Shown here one piece after another: positions 1 to 8,331 of a DNA stretch of 64,000 nucleotides; the first letter of the stretch is position 1; each line of letters begins with the position of its first letter. The notes beneath the pieces were generated by a model. That model saw nothing but the letters and a program-made list of their open reading frames with translations, did not search any database and was not told the DNA's origin. The DNA comes from Kallotenue papyrolyticum (lineage in GTDB: Bacteria > Chloroflexota > Chloroflexia > Chloroflexales > Kallotenuaceae), in assembly GCF_000526415.1 (NCBI RefSeq), contig NZ_JAGA01000002.1:1728001-1792000 (forward strand). The letters run 5' to 3'. The position numbers were made by a program, and so were the translations under genes.

Positions 1-1310
1 AGCACGATCACGCCGCCGGTGGCGTTGACCGTCGCGCCCTCTTTGACCACCAGGTTCATGCCGTCGATGATCGGGTTGACCAGCAGCACGTCATAGAGCT
101 GCATCGCGGCGATACCCCGTTCGTAGTCATCGCCGACGAAGAGCTCGATCGGCTGCCACTCGCCCGTGCCGTAGCGCGTGTTGATCCAGCCGACGCGGAT
201 CATGATCTCTTCCAGGTAGCGGCCATACTCCTCAACGCTGAGGCGCGAGGGCACCAGGAACGACAGGAACTTGACCCGTCCGCGGTGCTCTGGATACTTC
301 TCCAGCATCAGCTCAAACGCCTGAAAGCCGCGCACGATGTTTTTGCTCGGCTCGACACGGTCGATGCGCACGATGGTCTGATCGCCCAGGTGGCCGCGCA
401 GCCGGTAGCGGTGATCGCGCACGGTGGGCGAGGTTTCGGCCATGTGCAGCAGGCCGGGTACGTCGATCGAGATCGGATAGACATTGAGGTGGACGGTATG
501 GCCATCCAGCGTGACGGTGTTTTCGCTATAGCCGATCTGCGCCTCGGGCAGGTAGGCCAGGCAGGTATTCAGAAACGCGCGCCGGTAGCGGTTGGTTTGA
601 AAGCCGATCACATCCAGGGCGCAGCACGAACGCAGGATCGCGTCGCGCATCTGCTGCGGCAGCAACGCCCAGTAGTCGGGGCCGGGCCAGGGAATATGCA
701 CAAACAGACTCAGCAGAGTTGCGGGCTGCACGCGCTGACGCAGCAGGCTGCCGACCAGGTAGAGGTGGTAGTCCTGCAGCAGCACCAGCGCACGATGATC
801 GGCGCGCTCGATCTCCTGGAAGATGGCGTCGGCAAAGGCCGCGTTGACACGCTCGTAGGCCGCCCACGCGGCCCAGACATCCTCGGTGATGTTGGGCGTG
901 CGCGGCGCGTCCCACATGTAGTGCTGCAGAAACCACAGCAGCGGGTTGGCGATCTCGTTGTAGTAGCGCCGGTAGTCCTCCGCGTCGGGCACCACGAAGC
1001 GCAGGTTGAAGCGCGCGTCTTCGTTGCGCCATTCGATCAGTCGATCGTCGGCGGTGGCCGCCTGCTCGCGGTCGGCCTCGGTCATGGCGGCGGCGATCCA
1101 CACCGGCGCTACCAGGCGACTCACGGCGCTGATCGCCGTTACCAAGCCGCCCGAGCCGCGCGAGCCCTCGATCTGGCCGAACTCGTTGCGGCGGAACTCG
1201 ACCGGCCCGCGGTTGGAGGCCAGAATCAGGGTGCGGTCGCGCAGCACGCGCTCGCTGACGCTGGCGAGGCGCTGTTGATGTTCCTGCGACAGTTGCTCGA
1301 CGTCTCTCAT
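1..1310 (-). CDS. otsA: Trehalose-6-phosphate synthase (GT20), 3' end outside window
   Basis: Joins UDP- or ADP-glucose to glucose-6-phosphate to give trehalose-6-phosphate in the cytosol, the first step of trehalose synthesis. The start has a SD (GGAG) upstream, and the protein opens with a variable 25-residue leader, then LILASNRGPVEF and a Gly-rich nucleotide-sugar loop (GSRGSGGLVTA). Near the window edge it carries the GT-B donor-site signature (DVLLVNPIIDGMNLVVKEG), in which the DGMNLV block is typical of GT20. About 436 codons are visible; family members are 450-500 residues, so little is missing unless a phosphatase domain is fused. It is the last visible gene of a minus-strand run with 117 bases upstream. 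Whether otsB follows cannot be seen. Confidence 0.9.
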   Translation of the reverse strand, partial: MRDVEQLSQEHQQRLASVSERVLRDRTLILASNRGPVEFRRNEFGQIEGSRGSGGLVTAISAVSRLVAPVWIAAAMTEADREQAATADDRLIEWRNEDARFNLRFVVPDAEDYRRYYNEIANPLLWFLQHYMWDAPRTPNITEDVWAAWAAYERVNAAFADAIFQEIERADHRALVLLQDYHLYLVGSLLRQRVQPATLLSLFVHIPWPGPDYWALLPQQMRDAILRSCCALDVIGFQTNRYRRAFLNTCLAYLPEAQIGYSENTVTLDGHTVHLNVYPISIDVPGLLHMAETSPTVRDHRYRLRGHLGDQTIVRIDRVEPSKNIVRGFQAFELMLEKYPEHRGRVKFLSFLVPSRLSVEEYGRYLEEIMIRVGWINTRYGTGEWQPIELFVGDDYERGIAAMQLYDVLLVNPIIDGMNLVVKEGATVNATGGVIV

Positions 1311-1427
1311 CGTTGGCTGCTCACTCCTCTCACGCTCAGGCCTATGGCTGATGAACACAACCGATGCTTTGGGAGATGCGGACCATCCTCGTCACTGTGC
1401 CAGCAGGATCGGGACCAGCACGCTCGT

Positions 1428-1943
1428 TCACCGTCGGTCGCGGTAGCGAATGCGATCGAGGATATAGACCTGCTGGCCCTCGATCTGGACGGGCAGTTCG
1501 ATCAGGCGCGCCGGTGTGGCGCTGAGGCTCGCCGGCTGACTCTGATTGCTGCCGGCGAGATTGTAATGCACATTGGTGCACAGGTCGTAGAACGTTTGCG
1601 AGGCGCTCCTCCAGTTGAGCTTGCAGCCACTGACCGGATCGAAGCCGAGAAAGGCGGTGTATGAGTCGTCGGGCCGGCGCATCACAAAAACGATGTTGTC
1701 GCTCCAGGCCGGGGCGCTGGGCAGCAACTGGGTGATCTCCAGGCGTGGCACGGCCACCTCGGTGACGCGGCCCGGCACGAAATCATCAACCGTGCCTACC
1801 AGCCGCCGGCCCGGCGGGGGATTGAGCACCTGGAAGCCGATCAGCGCGCAGATCGCCAGCGAGAGACTCATGGCCAGGGCAAAGAGGCCATAGAGCCAGC
1901 GGCGCCGGCGTTCGCGGTGCAGCTCAGCAGCGCCTGGCAGCAT
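1428..1943 (-). CDS. Membrane-anchored Rieske-fold-like protein lacking the Fe-S ligands
   Basis: A 171-residue protein with an Arg-rich cytoplasmic start (residues 10-15), one membrane segment (about 17-40) and an exported C-terminal domain. The C-terminal part follows the Rieske pattern: VFVMRR, then SGC-KLNW (Cys107, Trp111), then a second Cys (122), NLAG, and a closing ELPVQIEGQQVYIL strand. Aligned by eye to bc-type Rieske proteins, both disulphide cysteines remain, but the four cluster-ligand positions appear to be Asp102, Val104, Asp120 and Thr123. It should therefore not bind a 2Fe-2S cluster. SD GAGGAG precedes ATG. It lies 13 bases after the methyltransferase stop, so co-transcription is likely. 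Function unknown; the Rieske relation is my own alignment. Confidence 0.75.
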   Translation of the reverse strand: MLPGAAELHRERRRRWLYGLFALAMSLSLAICALIGFQVLNPPPGRRLVGTVDDFVPGRVTEVAVPRLEITQLLPSAPAWSDNIVFVMRRPDDSYTAFLGFDPVSGCKLNWRSASQTFYDLCTNVHYNLAGSNQSQPASLSATPARLIELPVQIEGQQVYILDRIRYRDRR

Positions 1944-1956
1944 GATCTGCTCCTCG

Positions 1957-2724
1957 TCAGTCTGCCGCGGGCCGGGCCACGATCAGCAGTTGCGGGCTGT
2001 CGCCGGTGTAGGGCGCCAGATCGTAGTCGCCGTAGAGCGCTTCCAGCGCGAAGCCGGCGCGCGCCAACAGATGCTCGGCTTCGAAGCGGTACAGCCAGCG
2101 CATGGTGAAGGGCAGCATATGGCGCATGACACGGCCCTGGGCGTCGATTTCATCGTACACGAACTCGACCTGCTGGCGCTGGGCGGCCAGGTCGCTGCGC
2201 CGCAGGACGTATTTCTGCACCGTACCGCCATCGGCGAGGCTGAAGGTATGTTCATGGATCAGCACGCCCTGGTCGGCCAGCAGCTCGCGCGGGTCGGGGT
2301 TGAACAGGTCGATCACCAGGCGGCCATCGGGCTGGAGGTGGCGGCGCACGGCCTCCAGCGCAGCGAGCTGATCGGCGCTGGTTTCCAGGTGCATAAAGGA
2401 GTTGAGCGGAATCAGCACCAGGCCAAAGCGTTCCGGCAGCGCAAAGGCGCGGATGTCGCCCTCGACCAGGCGCAGGCGGCGGGCGAGGCCCAGCTCCACG
2501 ACCTTACGCTGCGCTACGGCCAGCATCGCCGGCGAGCAGTCCATGCCCACACAACGAAAGCCGGCCTGCGCCAGCGCGACGACCACCCGCCCGGTGCCGC
2601 ACATCGGGTCCAGAATCGGGCCATCGCTGCGCCGCGCCAGCTCGCGGTAGAGCGGCAGATCCTCGTCGAAGCCGCCCATGTCGGCGTCGTAGAAACGGGC
2701 AAAGCGATCGAAATCCGGCGCCAT
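1957..2724 (-). CDS. Class I SAM-dependent methyltransferase
   Basis: Predicted cytosolic 255-residue methyltransferase of unknown substrate. It has the Rossmann SAM-binding motif I (PILDPMCGTGR, residues 37-47), motif II acidic end (CVGMDCSPAML), motif III (VEGDIRAF) and motif IV with LVLIPLNSFMHL, typical of the Methyltransf_11/25 group acting on small molecules. A longer reading frame exists upstream, but its first 72 residues are low-complexity and overlap the preceding gene. MAPDFDRF is chosen because the family begins with a YD-type motif (FARFYDADM) just before motif I. It starts 5 bases after the stop of the upstream membrane gene. Confidence 0.85.
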   Translation of the reverse strand: MAPDFDRFARFYDADMGGFDEDLPLYRELARRSDGPILDPMCGTGRVVVALAQAGFRCVGMDCSPAMLAVAQRKVVELGLARRLRLVEGDIRAFALPERFGLVLIPLNSFMHLETSADQLAALEAVRRHLQPDGRLVIDLFNPDPRELLADQGVLIHEHTFSLADGGTVQKYVLRRSDLAAQRQQVEFVYDEIDAQGRVMRHMLPFTMRWLYRFEAEHLLARAGFALEALYGDYDLAPYTGDSPQLLIVARPAAD

Positions 2725-2729
2725 GCCGA

Positions 2730-3248
2730 TCACCCAAGCAGCAGGATCACGCTGCCGAGCAGCAGCGTTGTGACCAGCAGCGCGCCCAGCACGGCCTTGC
2801 CGGTGATCATCGGCTCGAAGCGTGGCGCCTGAGGCACAGCCGGCGCTTGGCGCGCCACAATATCGGGCCGCGCGTCCTGAAGGCGCGCCAACAGATCGCG
2901 ATCGGTGCGTTGCACGATCACCGGCGGCAGGGCCGGCCACTCCGGCGGGCGCAGGGTTGTGGTCGTGCTGCGGCGCTGCGCGGCCGACTCATACGCCGAC
3001 GGCGACAGAGACGCCGCACTGCCCTCGCTGCGGCGGCTGACCTGGCGCACGATCGCCGCCAGGCCGACGATCGCGATCAGGCCGCCAAGCAGCATCAGCC
3101 ACTGCTCGTTGGTGAGCCAACCGGTGGTGGCGTTACGCAGCAGGTGGTAGAGCGTCGGGCCGAACAGGATCAGCAGAACGATCCAGCTGATCAGGCTGCT
3201 GCTGCGCCCACGCGGCGGTGACGGCTCGTTGCCTGGCATGAGTCCCAT
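2730..3248 (-). CDS. Hypothetical protein with three predicted membrane segments
   Basis: 172 residues. A Pro/Ser/Arg start is followed by hydrophobic stretches at about 18-34 and 48-64, a polar linker of about 75 residues rich in Ser, Arg and Pro, and a third hydrophobic stretch at the very C-terminus (ending VTTLLLGSVILLLG). No family recognised. ATG at 3248 is chosen over an upstream in-frame ATG because AAGGAG lies five bases before it. It is the first gene of the minus-strand run leading to otsA and faces the first pyrophosphatase gene across a 254-base divergent region with a promoter for each direction. Confidence 0.7.
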   Translation of the reverse strand: MGLMPGNEPSPPRGRSSSLISWIVLLILFGPTLYHLLRNATTGWLTNEQWLMLLGGLIAIVGLAAIVRQVSRRSEGSAASLSPSAYESAAQRRSTTTTLRPPEWPALPPVIVQRTDRDLLARLQDARPDIVARQAPAVPQAPRFEPMITGKAVLGALLVTTLLLGSVILLLG

Positions 3249-3284
3249 AGCTGCTCCTTGTCGCACGGGCCGTGCTGTGCCTCT

Positions 3285-3293
3285 ATTGTACCA
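3285..3293 (-). promoter_or_regulatory. Extended -10 promoter for the minus-strand run
   Basis: On the minus strand the sequence reads TGGTACAAT, an extended -10 element (TGn plus TACAAT, hexamer at 3285-3290). No good -35 is seen. Transcription would start about 35 bases before the ATG at 3248. Confidence 0.5.
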
Positions 3294-3325
3294 CCGCTGC
3301 GCCCGTTGCCGACTTTGTGCCTTTC

Positions 3326-3355
3326 TTTACAATCGCGCCGGAGTCGTGCTACAAT
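3326..3355 (+). promoter_or_regulatory. Promoter for first pyrophosphatase gene
   Basis: TTTACA (3326-3331) and TACAAT (3350-3355) are 18 bases apart; the -10 is also extended by TGC just upstream. Predicted start near 3362, giving an untranslated leader of about 140 bases before 3503. The long leader could hold regulation, but I see no known riboswitch in it. Confidence 0.6.
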
Positions 3356-3502
3356 CGGCGGCGGTCGGGGTCTGATCCCCTCCTTCCACCAAACGCTTTG
3401 CTTCACCTTGAGTGCGCGACAAGACTGGGAGCGTGTGAAGCGGCACGCTGCGCAAGGGCGGCGTGAGTGTGCCGGCAGGAATCTCAACCGAAAGGGAGTA
3501 GC

Positions 3503-5590
3503 ATGGATGGATTGACGTTGTCGGTCCCGCTCAGTGGCCTTGCTGCGTTGGTGGTCGCCTGGATGACGATTGGCGCGATCGACCGTAGCGACACGGGCAG
3601 CGAACGGATGCGTCAGATCGCTGCCGCGATTCAGCAGGGCGCGATGGCTTTTCTCAACCGCGAGTACCGTGTGCTGGTGGTGTTTGTGCTGGCTGTGGCG
3701 CTGCTGATCGTTGCGGTTGGCTTGAGCACGGCCGCCATGGATTGGCGTACCGGCATCGCCTTTCTGATCGGCGCGGCCTTTTCGGTAGCAGCCGGCTGGA
3801 TCGGCATGCGCGTGGCAACGCGCGCCAATGTGCGCACGGCGCAGGCGGCGCGCCACGGCCTGGTGGCGGCGCTGGGCATGGCCTTCTCCGGTGGTTCGGT
3901 CATGGGGCTGGCGGTGGTGGGGTTGGGCTTGCTCGGCGTGAGCGTGCTGTTTCTGCTCCTGGGCGTGGACGGCGTCGAGCGCGGCATCATCAACGGCTTT
4001 GCCCTTGGTGCGTCCTCGATCGCGCTGTTTGCGCGCGTGGGCGGCGGGATCTACACCAAGGCCGCCGACGTGGGCGCCGACCTGGTGGGCAAGGTCGAGG
4101 CCGGCATTCCCGAAGACGATCCGCGCAATCCGGCGGTGATTGCCGACAACGTGGGCGACAACGTCGGCGATGTGGCGGGCATGGGCGCCGATCTGTTCGA
4201 AAGCTACGTCGGCTCGATCGTGGCTACCATGGCGCTGGCGGTGCTGCTGCCGCAGGTGGATGTGGCGCTGGCGGTGTTGCCGCTGCTGGTGGCGGCGTCC
4301 GGCGTGATCGCCTCGATCCTGGGCGTGGTTGCGGTGCGTGCCGTTGGCGGCAGCGATCCGGCGCGCGCGCTGCGCATGGGCACGCTGCTCGCCGGCGGTC
4401 TGACGCTGGTCTTCGTGGCGCTGATCTCGCTACTGATCTACCAGACCTGGGTTTATTTTCTGGCGACGGTCGCTGGTTTGATCGCCGGCATCGCCATTGG
4501 CCTGATCACCGAGTACTACACCTCCAACGACTACGCGCCGGTGCGCTCGATCGCCGCGCAGTCGGCGACCGGGCCGGCAACCAACATTATCGCGGGCATC
4601 GCCGTGGGCATGCGCTCGACGGCCTGGCCGATCCTGGTGATCGGCGCGGCGACGCTGGCGGCCTACTACATCGGTCAGCGCGCCGGCGATCAGGGGCTGT
4701 TCTGCATCGCCCTGGCCGCGGTGGGCATGCTCAGCATCACGGGCATGACCGTGGCGGTGGATGCCTATGGCCCGATCGCCGATAATGCAGGCGGGATTGC
4801 CGAGATGGCGCATCTCGAGCCGGAGGTGCGGCGCATCACCGACCGCCTCGACGCCGTCGGCAACACCACGGCAGCGATCGGCAAGGGCTTTGCGATCGGC
4901 TCGGCGGCGCTGACGGCACTGGCGCTGTTCGCGGCCTACACCGCCGCGGTGCGGCTCGATGCGGTCTCGTTGACCGATCCCAACCTGATCGTTGGCCTGT
5001 TTCTCGGTGGCATGCTGCCGTTCCTGTTTTCGGCCATGACCATGGAGGCGGTGGGGCGCGCTGCTTCCAGCATGATCGAGGAGGTGCGGCGTCAGTTCCG
5101 GTCGATTCCGGGGCTGATGGAGGGCACAGCACCGCCCGACTACGCCCGCTGCGTCAGCATCTCGACGGCGGCGGCGCTGCGCGAGATGCTGGTGCCGGGC
5201 CTGATGGCGGTGATCGTGCCGCTACTGGTCGGCTTTGTGCTGGGCAAAGCCGCGCTGGGTGGTCTGCTGGCCGGCGCGCTGGTGACGGGCGTGCTGCTGG
5301 CGGTGTTTATGGCCAACGCCGGCGGTGCCTGGGACAATGCCAAAAAATATATCGAGGTCGGCAACCTGGGCAGCAAAGGCTCGGATATTCATAAGGCCAC
5401 GGTGGTGGGCGATACCGTCGGCGATCCCTTCAAAGATACCTCCGGGCCATCGCTCAACATCCTGATCAAGCTGATGAGCATTGTCGCGCTAGTCTTCGCG
5501 CCGCTGTTCGCCGAGCGTAGTGGCCTGCTCGGCGCAGCGCTAGAGCAGGCGCGGCTGCTGGCGCGCGTGTTGGTGATGGGGAGCGGCTAA
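3503..5590 (+). CDS. hppA: Membrane pyrophosphatase, K+-dependent type (ion-pumping)
   Basis: Hydrolyses cytosolic pyrophosphate to pump H+ or Na+ across the cytoplasmic membrane. The 695-residue protein has the usual many-helix layout and conserved catalytic blocks: [20 protein letters not shown] (residues 180-199), the DNVGDNVGD metal site (216-224) and the C-terminal DNAKKYIE / [14 protein letters not shown] sites. At the K+-dependence position it has [10 protein letters not shown] (453-462), with Ala457 and Gly460. In this family Ala here marks K+-dependent enzymes and Lys marks K+-independent ones. Glu233 in FESYVGS sits where sodium-pumping enzymes keep their gate glutamate, but ion choice cannot be settled by eye. 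SD AAAGGGAG decides the start; an upstream in-frame start is 36 bases earlier. Confidence 0.93.
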   Translation: MDGLTLSVPLSGLAALVVAWMTIGAIDRSDTGSERMRQIAAAIQQGAMAFLNREYRVLVVFVLAVALLIVAVGLSTAAMDWRTGIAFLIGAAFSVAAGWIGMRVATRANVRTAQAARHGLVAALGMAFSGGSVMGLAVVGLGLLGVSVLFLLLGVDGVERGIINGFALGASSIALFARVGGGIYTKAADVGADLVGKVEAGIPEDDPRNPAVIADNVGDNVGDVAGMGADLFESYVGSIVATMALAVLLPQVDVALAVLPLLVAASGVIASILGVVAVRAVGGSDPARALRMGTLLAGGLTLVFVALISLLIYQTWVYFLATVAGLIAGIAIGLITEYYTSNDYAPVRSIAAQSATGPATNIIAGIAVGMRSTAWPILVIGAATLAAYYIGQRAGDQGLFCIALAAVGMLSITGMTVAVDAYGPIADNAGGIAEMAHLEPEVRRITDRLDAVGNTTAAIGKGFAIGSAALTALALFAAYTAAVRLDAVSLTDPNLIVGLFLGGMLPFLFSAMTMEAVGRAASSMIEEVRRQFRSIPGLMEGTAPPDYARCVSISTAAALREMLVPGLMAVIVPLLVGFVLGKAALGGLLAGALVTGVLLAVFMANAGGAWDNAKKYIEVGNLGSKGSDIHKATVVGDTVGDPFKDTSGPSLNILIKLMSIVALVFAPLFAERSGLLGAALEQARLLARVLVMGSG

Positions 5591-5714
5591 GCGCCGGTAT
5601 GGTGCGCTAGCCGCGCTGCGGCGAGGGTGATCATCGGCATACGCGCAGGCGGCCTAGCTGCCTCCAGAGGCGTACTGCTGGGATCAAGTGCGCATGTCGG
5701 ACAAAGGAGTCGCC

Positions 5715-8027
5715 ATGTTTCGGGGACTGCAAGGGCTTGGAACCTTCGAGCAAATCGCGATCTGGATTGTCCTGTCGCTGGCGCTGGCCGGGCTGGCCTA
5801 TGCCTTCTGGCTCCGTCAGCGCATTCTGGCCTATGAGACCGGCAACGAACGCATGCGCGAGGTGTGGGGCTGGATCCGCGCCGGTGCCAACGCCTACCTA
5901 GCGCGTCAGTTTCGCACCATTGCCATCGCGATCGTGGTGCTGTCGGTGCTGCTCTTTTTTAGCGTGTACATCATTCCGCCCACCCCCGAGGCGGTTGAGG
6001 TCTGGGGCGAGGCCAACGCGCCACTGGCGATCGGCGTGGGCCGTACCGTCGCCTTTCTGCTGGGCTCGCTGTTCTCCTATGCGGTCGGCTATGTGGGCAT
6101 GAATGTGGCGGTAGCGGCCAACGTGCGCGTGGCGGCGGCCTCGCGCAAGAGCTACAGCAAGGCGCTGGAAGTCGCCTATCGCTCCGGCACGGTCACGGGC
6201 ATGCTGTGCGTGGGCCTGGGCCTGCTGGGCGGGACGCTGATCTTTCTGTTCTACGGCATCTCGGCGCCCGATGCGCTGCTGGGCTTCGGCTTTGGGGGCT
6301 CGCTGATTGCGCTGTTTATGCGCGTGGGCGGCGGGATCTACACCAAGGCCGCCGACGTGGGCGCCGACCTGGTGGGCAAGGTCGAAGCCGGGCTGCCCGA
6401 AGACGACACGCGCAATGCAGCGGTGGTGGCCGACCTGGTGGGCGACAACGTTGGCGATTGCGCCGGCATGGCCGCCGACGTGTTCGAGTCCTTCGAGGTC
6501 ACGATCGTCGCGGCGATGATCCTGGGCATCGTGCTGGGCACGGCGGCCGGCGGTGGCCTGGAAGCCTTCAACCCCTTCTACCTGATCTTCCCGCTGCTGG
6601 CGCGTGGCGTGGGCGTGGTGGCCTCGATCATCGGCACCTACGTGGTGCGCACCACCGACCGTGAGCGCAACGCCATGGGCGCCATGAACCGCGGCTTCTA
6701 CCTCTCGGCGGTGATCGCCGTGGTGGGCACGCTGCTGCTGACCTTTATCTACCGCAATGAGGGCCAGATCGACCTGCGCCCCTTCCTGGCGATCCTGGTG
6801 GGCGTGCTGCTGGCGATCGCGCTGGACCGGCTGACCGAGTACTTCACCTCGACGCACTTCGCGCCGGTGCGCGAAACCTCGCGCGCGTCGCAGACCGGCT
6901 CGGCGACCAACATCCTGTCGGGCCTGGCGCTGGGCTATGAGTCGAGCGTGTACGCCGCGCTGGTGATCGCGCTGTCGATCCTGGCGTCGGTGCTGATCTT
7001 CGGCAGCCAGGGCTTTCTGGCGATCCTCTACGGTGTGTCGCTAACCGGTATCGGCATGCTGACGCTGACCGGCAACACGATCTCGATGGACGCCTTCGGG
7101 CCGATCTCGGACAACGCCAACGGCATCGGCGAGATGTCGGGGCTGGAGCCGAGCGCGCGCGAGGTGATGGACGATCTGGACGCTACCGGCAACACCACCA
7201 AGGCGATCACCAAGGGGGTGGCGATCGGCTCGGCGGTGATCGCCGCTGTGGCGCTCTACGGCTCGTTCTTCGCCGACGTCAACCGCGCCAATGTGCAGAT
7301 TGGGCTGCCGGAGCTGACCGGCATCAACATCGCCGCGCCGAGCGTGTTTATCGGCCTGCTGGTCGGTGGCGCGCTGCCGTTTCTGTTCTCGGCGCTGACG
7401 ATTCGCGCGGTGTCGCGCGCCGCTTCACAGATCGTCAACGAGGTGCGGCGCCAGTTGCGCATCCCCGGCGTGATGGAGCGCACCGTGCAGCCCGACTATG
7501 CCCGCGCCGTGGCGATCTCCACGACGGCCGCGCAGCGCGAACTGCTGTCGCTGGGCATCATCGCCGTGCTGTCGCCGATTGTGGTGGGCTTTCTGCTGGG
7601 CGTCGAGTCGCTGGGGGCGTTCCTGGCCGGCACGATCGTCGCCGGGCAGTTGCTGGCGGTGTTTATGGCCAACGCCGGCGGTGCCTGGGACAACGCCAAG
7701 AAGTACATCGAAGAGGGGAACTTCGGCGGCAAGCACACCGAGGCGCACAAGGCCGCGGTGGTGGGCGATACCGTCGGCGATCCGCTCAAGGACACCTCCG
7801 GGCCGGCGCTCAATCCGCTGCTCAAGGTGATCAACCTGGTAGGCCTGCTGGTCGCGCCGATCGTGGTGGCGGTCAACCGCAACCACGGCCCCAACCTGGT
7901 GGTGGTGCTGCTGATGCTGCTGCTGCTGGCGGCGATCACCTGGGCAGTGCTGCGCTCCAAGCAGCAGGCCGACGCACTGGCGCCGACTCCGGCCGAGACC
8001 GCTGCGCCGGTGGGCGAGCAGGTCTGA
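5715..8027 (+). CDS. hppA: Membrane pyrophosphatase, K+-independent H+-pumping type
   Basis: Second pyrophosphate-driven pump, 770 residues, 124 bases after the first. Same catalytic blocks ([12 protein letters not shown] from residue 205, [30 protein letters not shown]), but the diagnostic site reads GNTTKAITKG (492-501): Lys496 and Thr499 are the K+-independent pair, where the lysine ammonium replaces the potassium ion. It is longer than its neighbour, with an extended first loop (residues 88-108), an extra loop near 278-290 and a charged, Ala/Pro-rich tail. AAAGGAG lies five bases before the chosen ATG. The two pumps belong to different subfamilies, so this is not a simple recent duplication, although short stretches are identical at DNA level. 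Confidence 0.93.
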   Translation: MFRGLQGLGTFEQIAIWIVLSLALAGLAYAFWLRQRILAYETGNERMREVWGWIRAGANAYLARQFRTIAIAIVVLSVLLFFSVYIIPPTPEAVEVWGEANAPLAIGVGRTVAFLLGSLFSYAVGYVGMNVAVAANVRVAAASRKSYSKALEVAYRSGTVTGMLCVGLGLLGGTLIFLFYGISAPDALLGFGFGGSLIALFMRVGGGIYTKAADVGADLVGKVEAGLPEDDTRNAAVVADLVGDNVGDCAGMAADVFESFEVTIVAAMILGIVLGTAAGGGLEAFNPFYLIFPLLARGVGVVASIIGTYVVRTTDRERNAMGAMNRGFYLSAVIAVVGTLLLTFIYRNEGQIDLRPFLAILVGVLLAIALDRLTEYFTSTHFAPVRETSRASQTGSATNILSGLALGYESSVYAALVIALSILASVLIFGSQGFLAILYGVSLTGIGMLTLTGNTISMDAFGPISDNANGIGEMSGLEPSAREVMDDLDATGNTTKAITKGVAIGSAVIAAVALYGSFFADVNRANVQIGLPELTGINIAAPSVFIGLLVGGALPFLFSALTIRAVSRAASQIVNEVRRQLRIPGVMERTVQPDYARAVAISTTAAQRELLSLGIIAVLSPIVVGFLLGVESLGAFLAGTIVAGQLLAVFMANAGGAWDNAKKYIEEGNFGGKHTEAHKAAVVGDTVGDPLKDTSGPALNPLLKVINLVGLLVAPIVVAVNRNHGPNLVVVLLMLLLLAAITWAVLRSKQQADALAPTPAETAAPVGEQV

Positions 8028-8047
8028 GCCGCGCTCCAGCGCACCCG

Positions 8048-8080
8048 ACACGGGCGGGACGGTCATGTTCCCGCCCGTGT
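8048..8080 (+). terminator. Strong hairpin terminator after the pyrophosphatase pair
   Basis: A perfect 12-base-pair stem (ACACGGGCGGGA / TCCCGCCCGTGT) with a 9-base loop starts 20 bases after the stop. The following TGTCGTTT is only a weak U-tract. Confidence 0.7.
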
Positions 8081-8104
8081 TGTCGTTTCCCGCTGTGATC
8101 CCCA

Positions 8105-8133
8105 TTGACAGCCGCTTGGGGTGATTGTACAGT
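8105..8133 (+). promoter_or_regulatory. Near-consensus promoter upstream of uppP
   Basis: TTGACA (8105-8110), 17-base spacer, TACAGT (8128-8133). Expected start near 8140, giving a leader of about 190 bases to the ATG at 8332. The 304-base gap 8028-8331 holds the terminator, this promoter and a second possible extended -10 (TGGTATCAT, 8289-8297); I see no gene in it. Confidence 0.6.
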
Positions 8134-8288
8134 CACGGCAGGCGGCGTCTGATCGCGACCGCCTGGCAGGGGTGTTAAGCATGCCTCAGCCGAACGGCTG
8201 CCCCGCGGTGCTGATCGGCGGCAAGCGAGTCGTTCCGGCGCCGGCGCTTGGGCGGCGGACTGGCGTCGCTCAGCCGCGCTCCCGGCCA

Positions 8289-8297
8289 TGGTATCAT
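8289..8297 (+). promoter_or_regulatory. Possible second extended -10 for uppP
   Basis: TGGTATCAT, 35 bases before the chosen ATG at 8332. No -35 seen. It would give a short leader, as an alternative to the distal promoter at 8105. Confidence 0.35.
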
Positions 8298-8331
8298 GCC
8301 GCGCAGCCAAACGATGCAAGGTGATGCGCGC

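Noticed and set aside
285-1664. 459-residue plus-strand open frame
   Set aside because: Antisense to otsA and the Rieske-like gene; the translation has no family features and the minus-strand frames carry clear motifs. An effect of high GC.
5898-6857. 319-residue minus-strand open frame inside the second pyrophosphatase gene
   Set aside because: His/Gln/Arg-rich composition typical of antisense to GC-rich coding DNA; the plus strand is a certain membrane pyrophosphatase.
8121-8324. 67-residue plus-strand frame between the second pyrophosphatase and uppP
   Set aside because: No SD or conserved pattern, and it overlaps the predicted promoter; more likely leader RNA.
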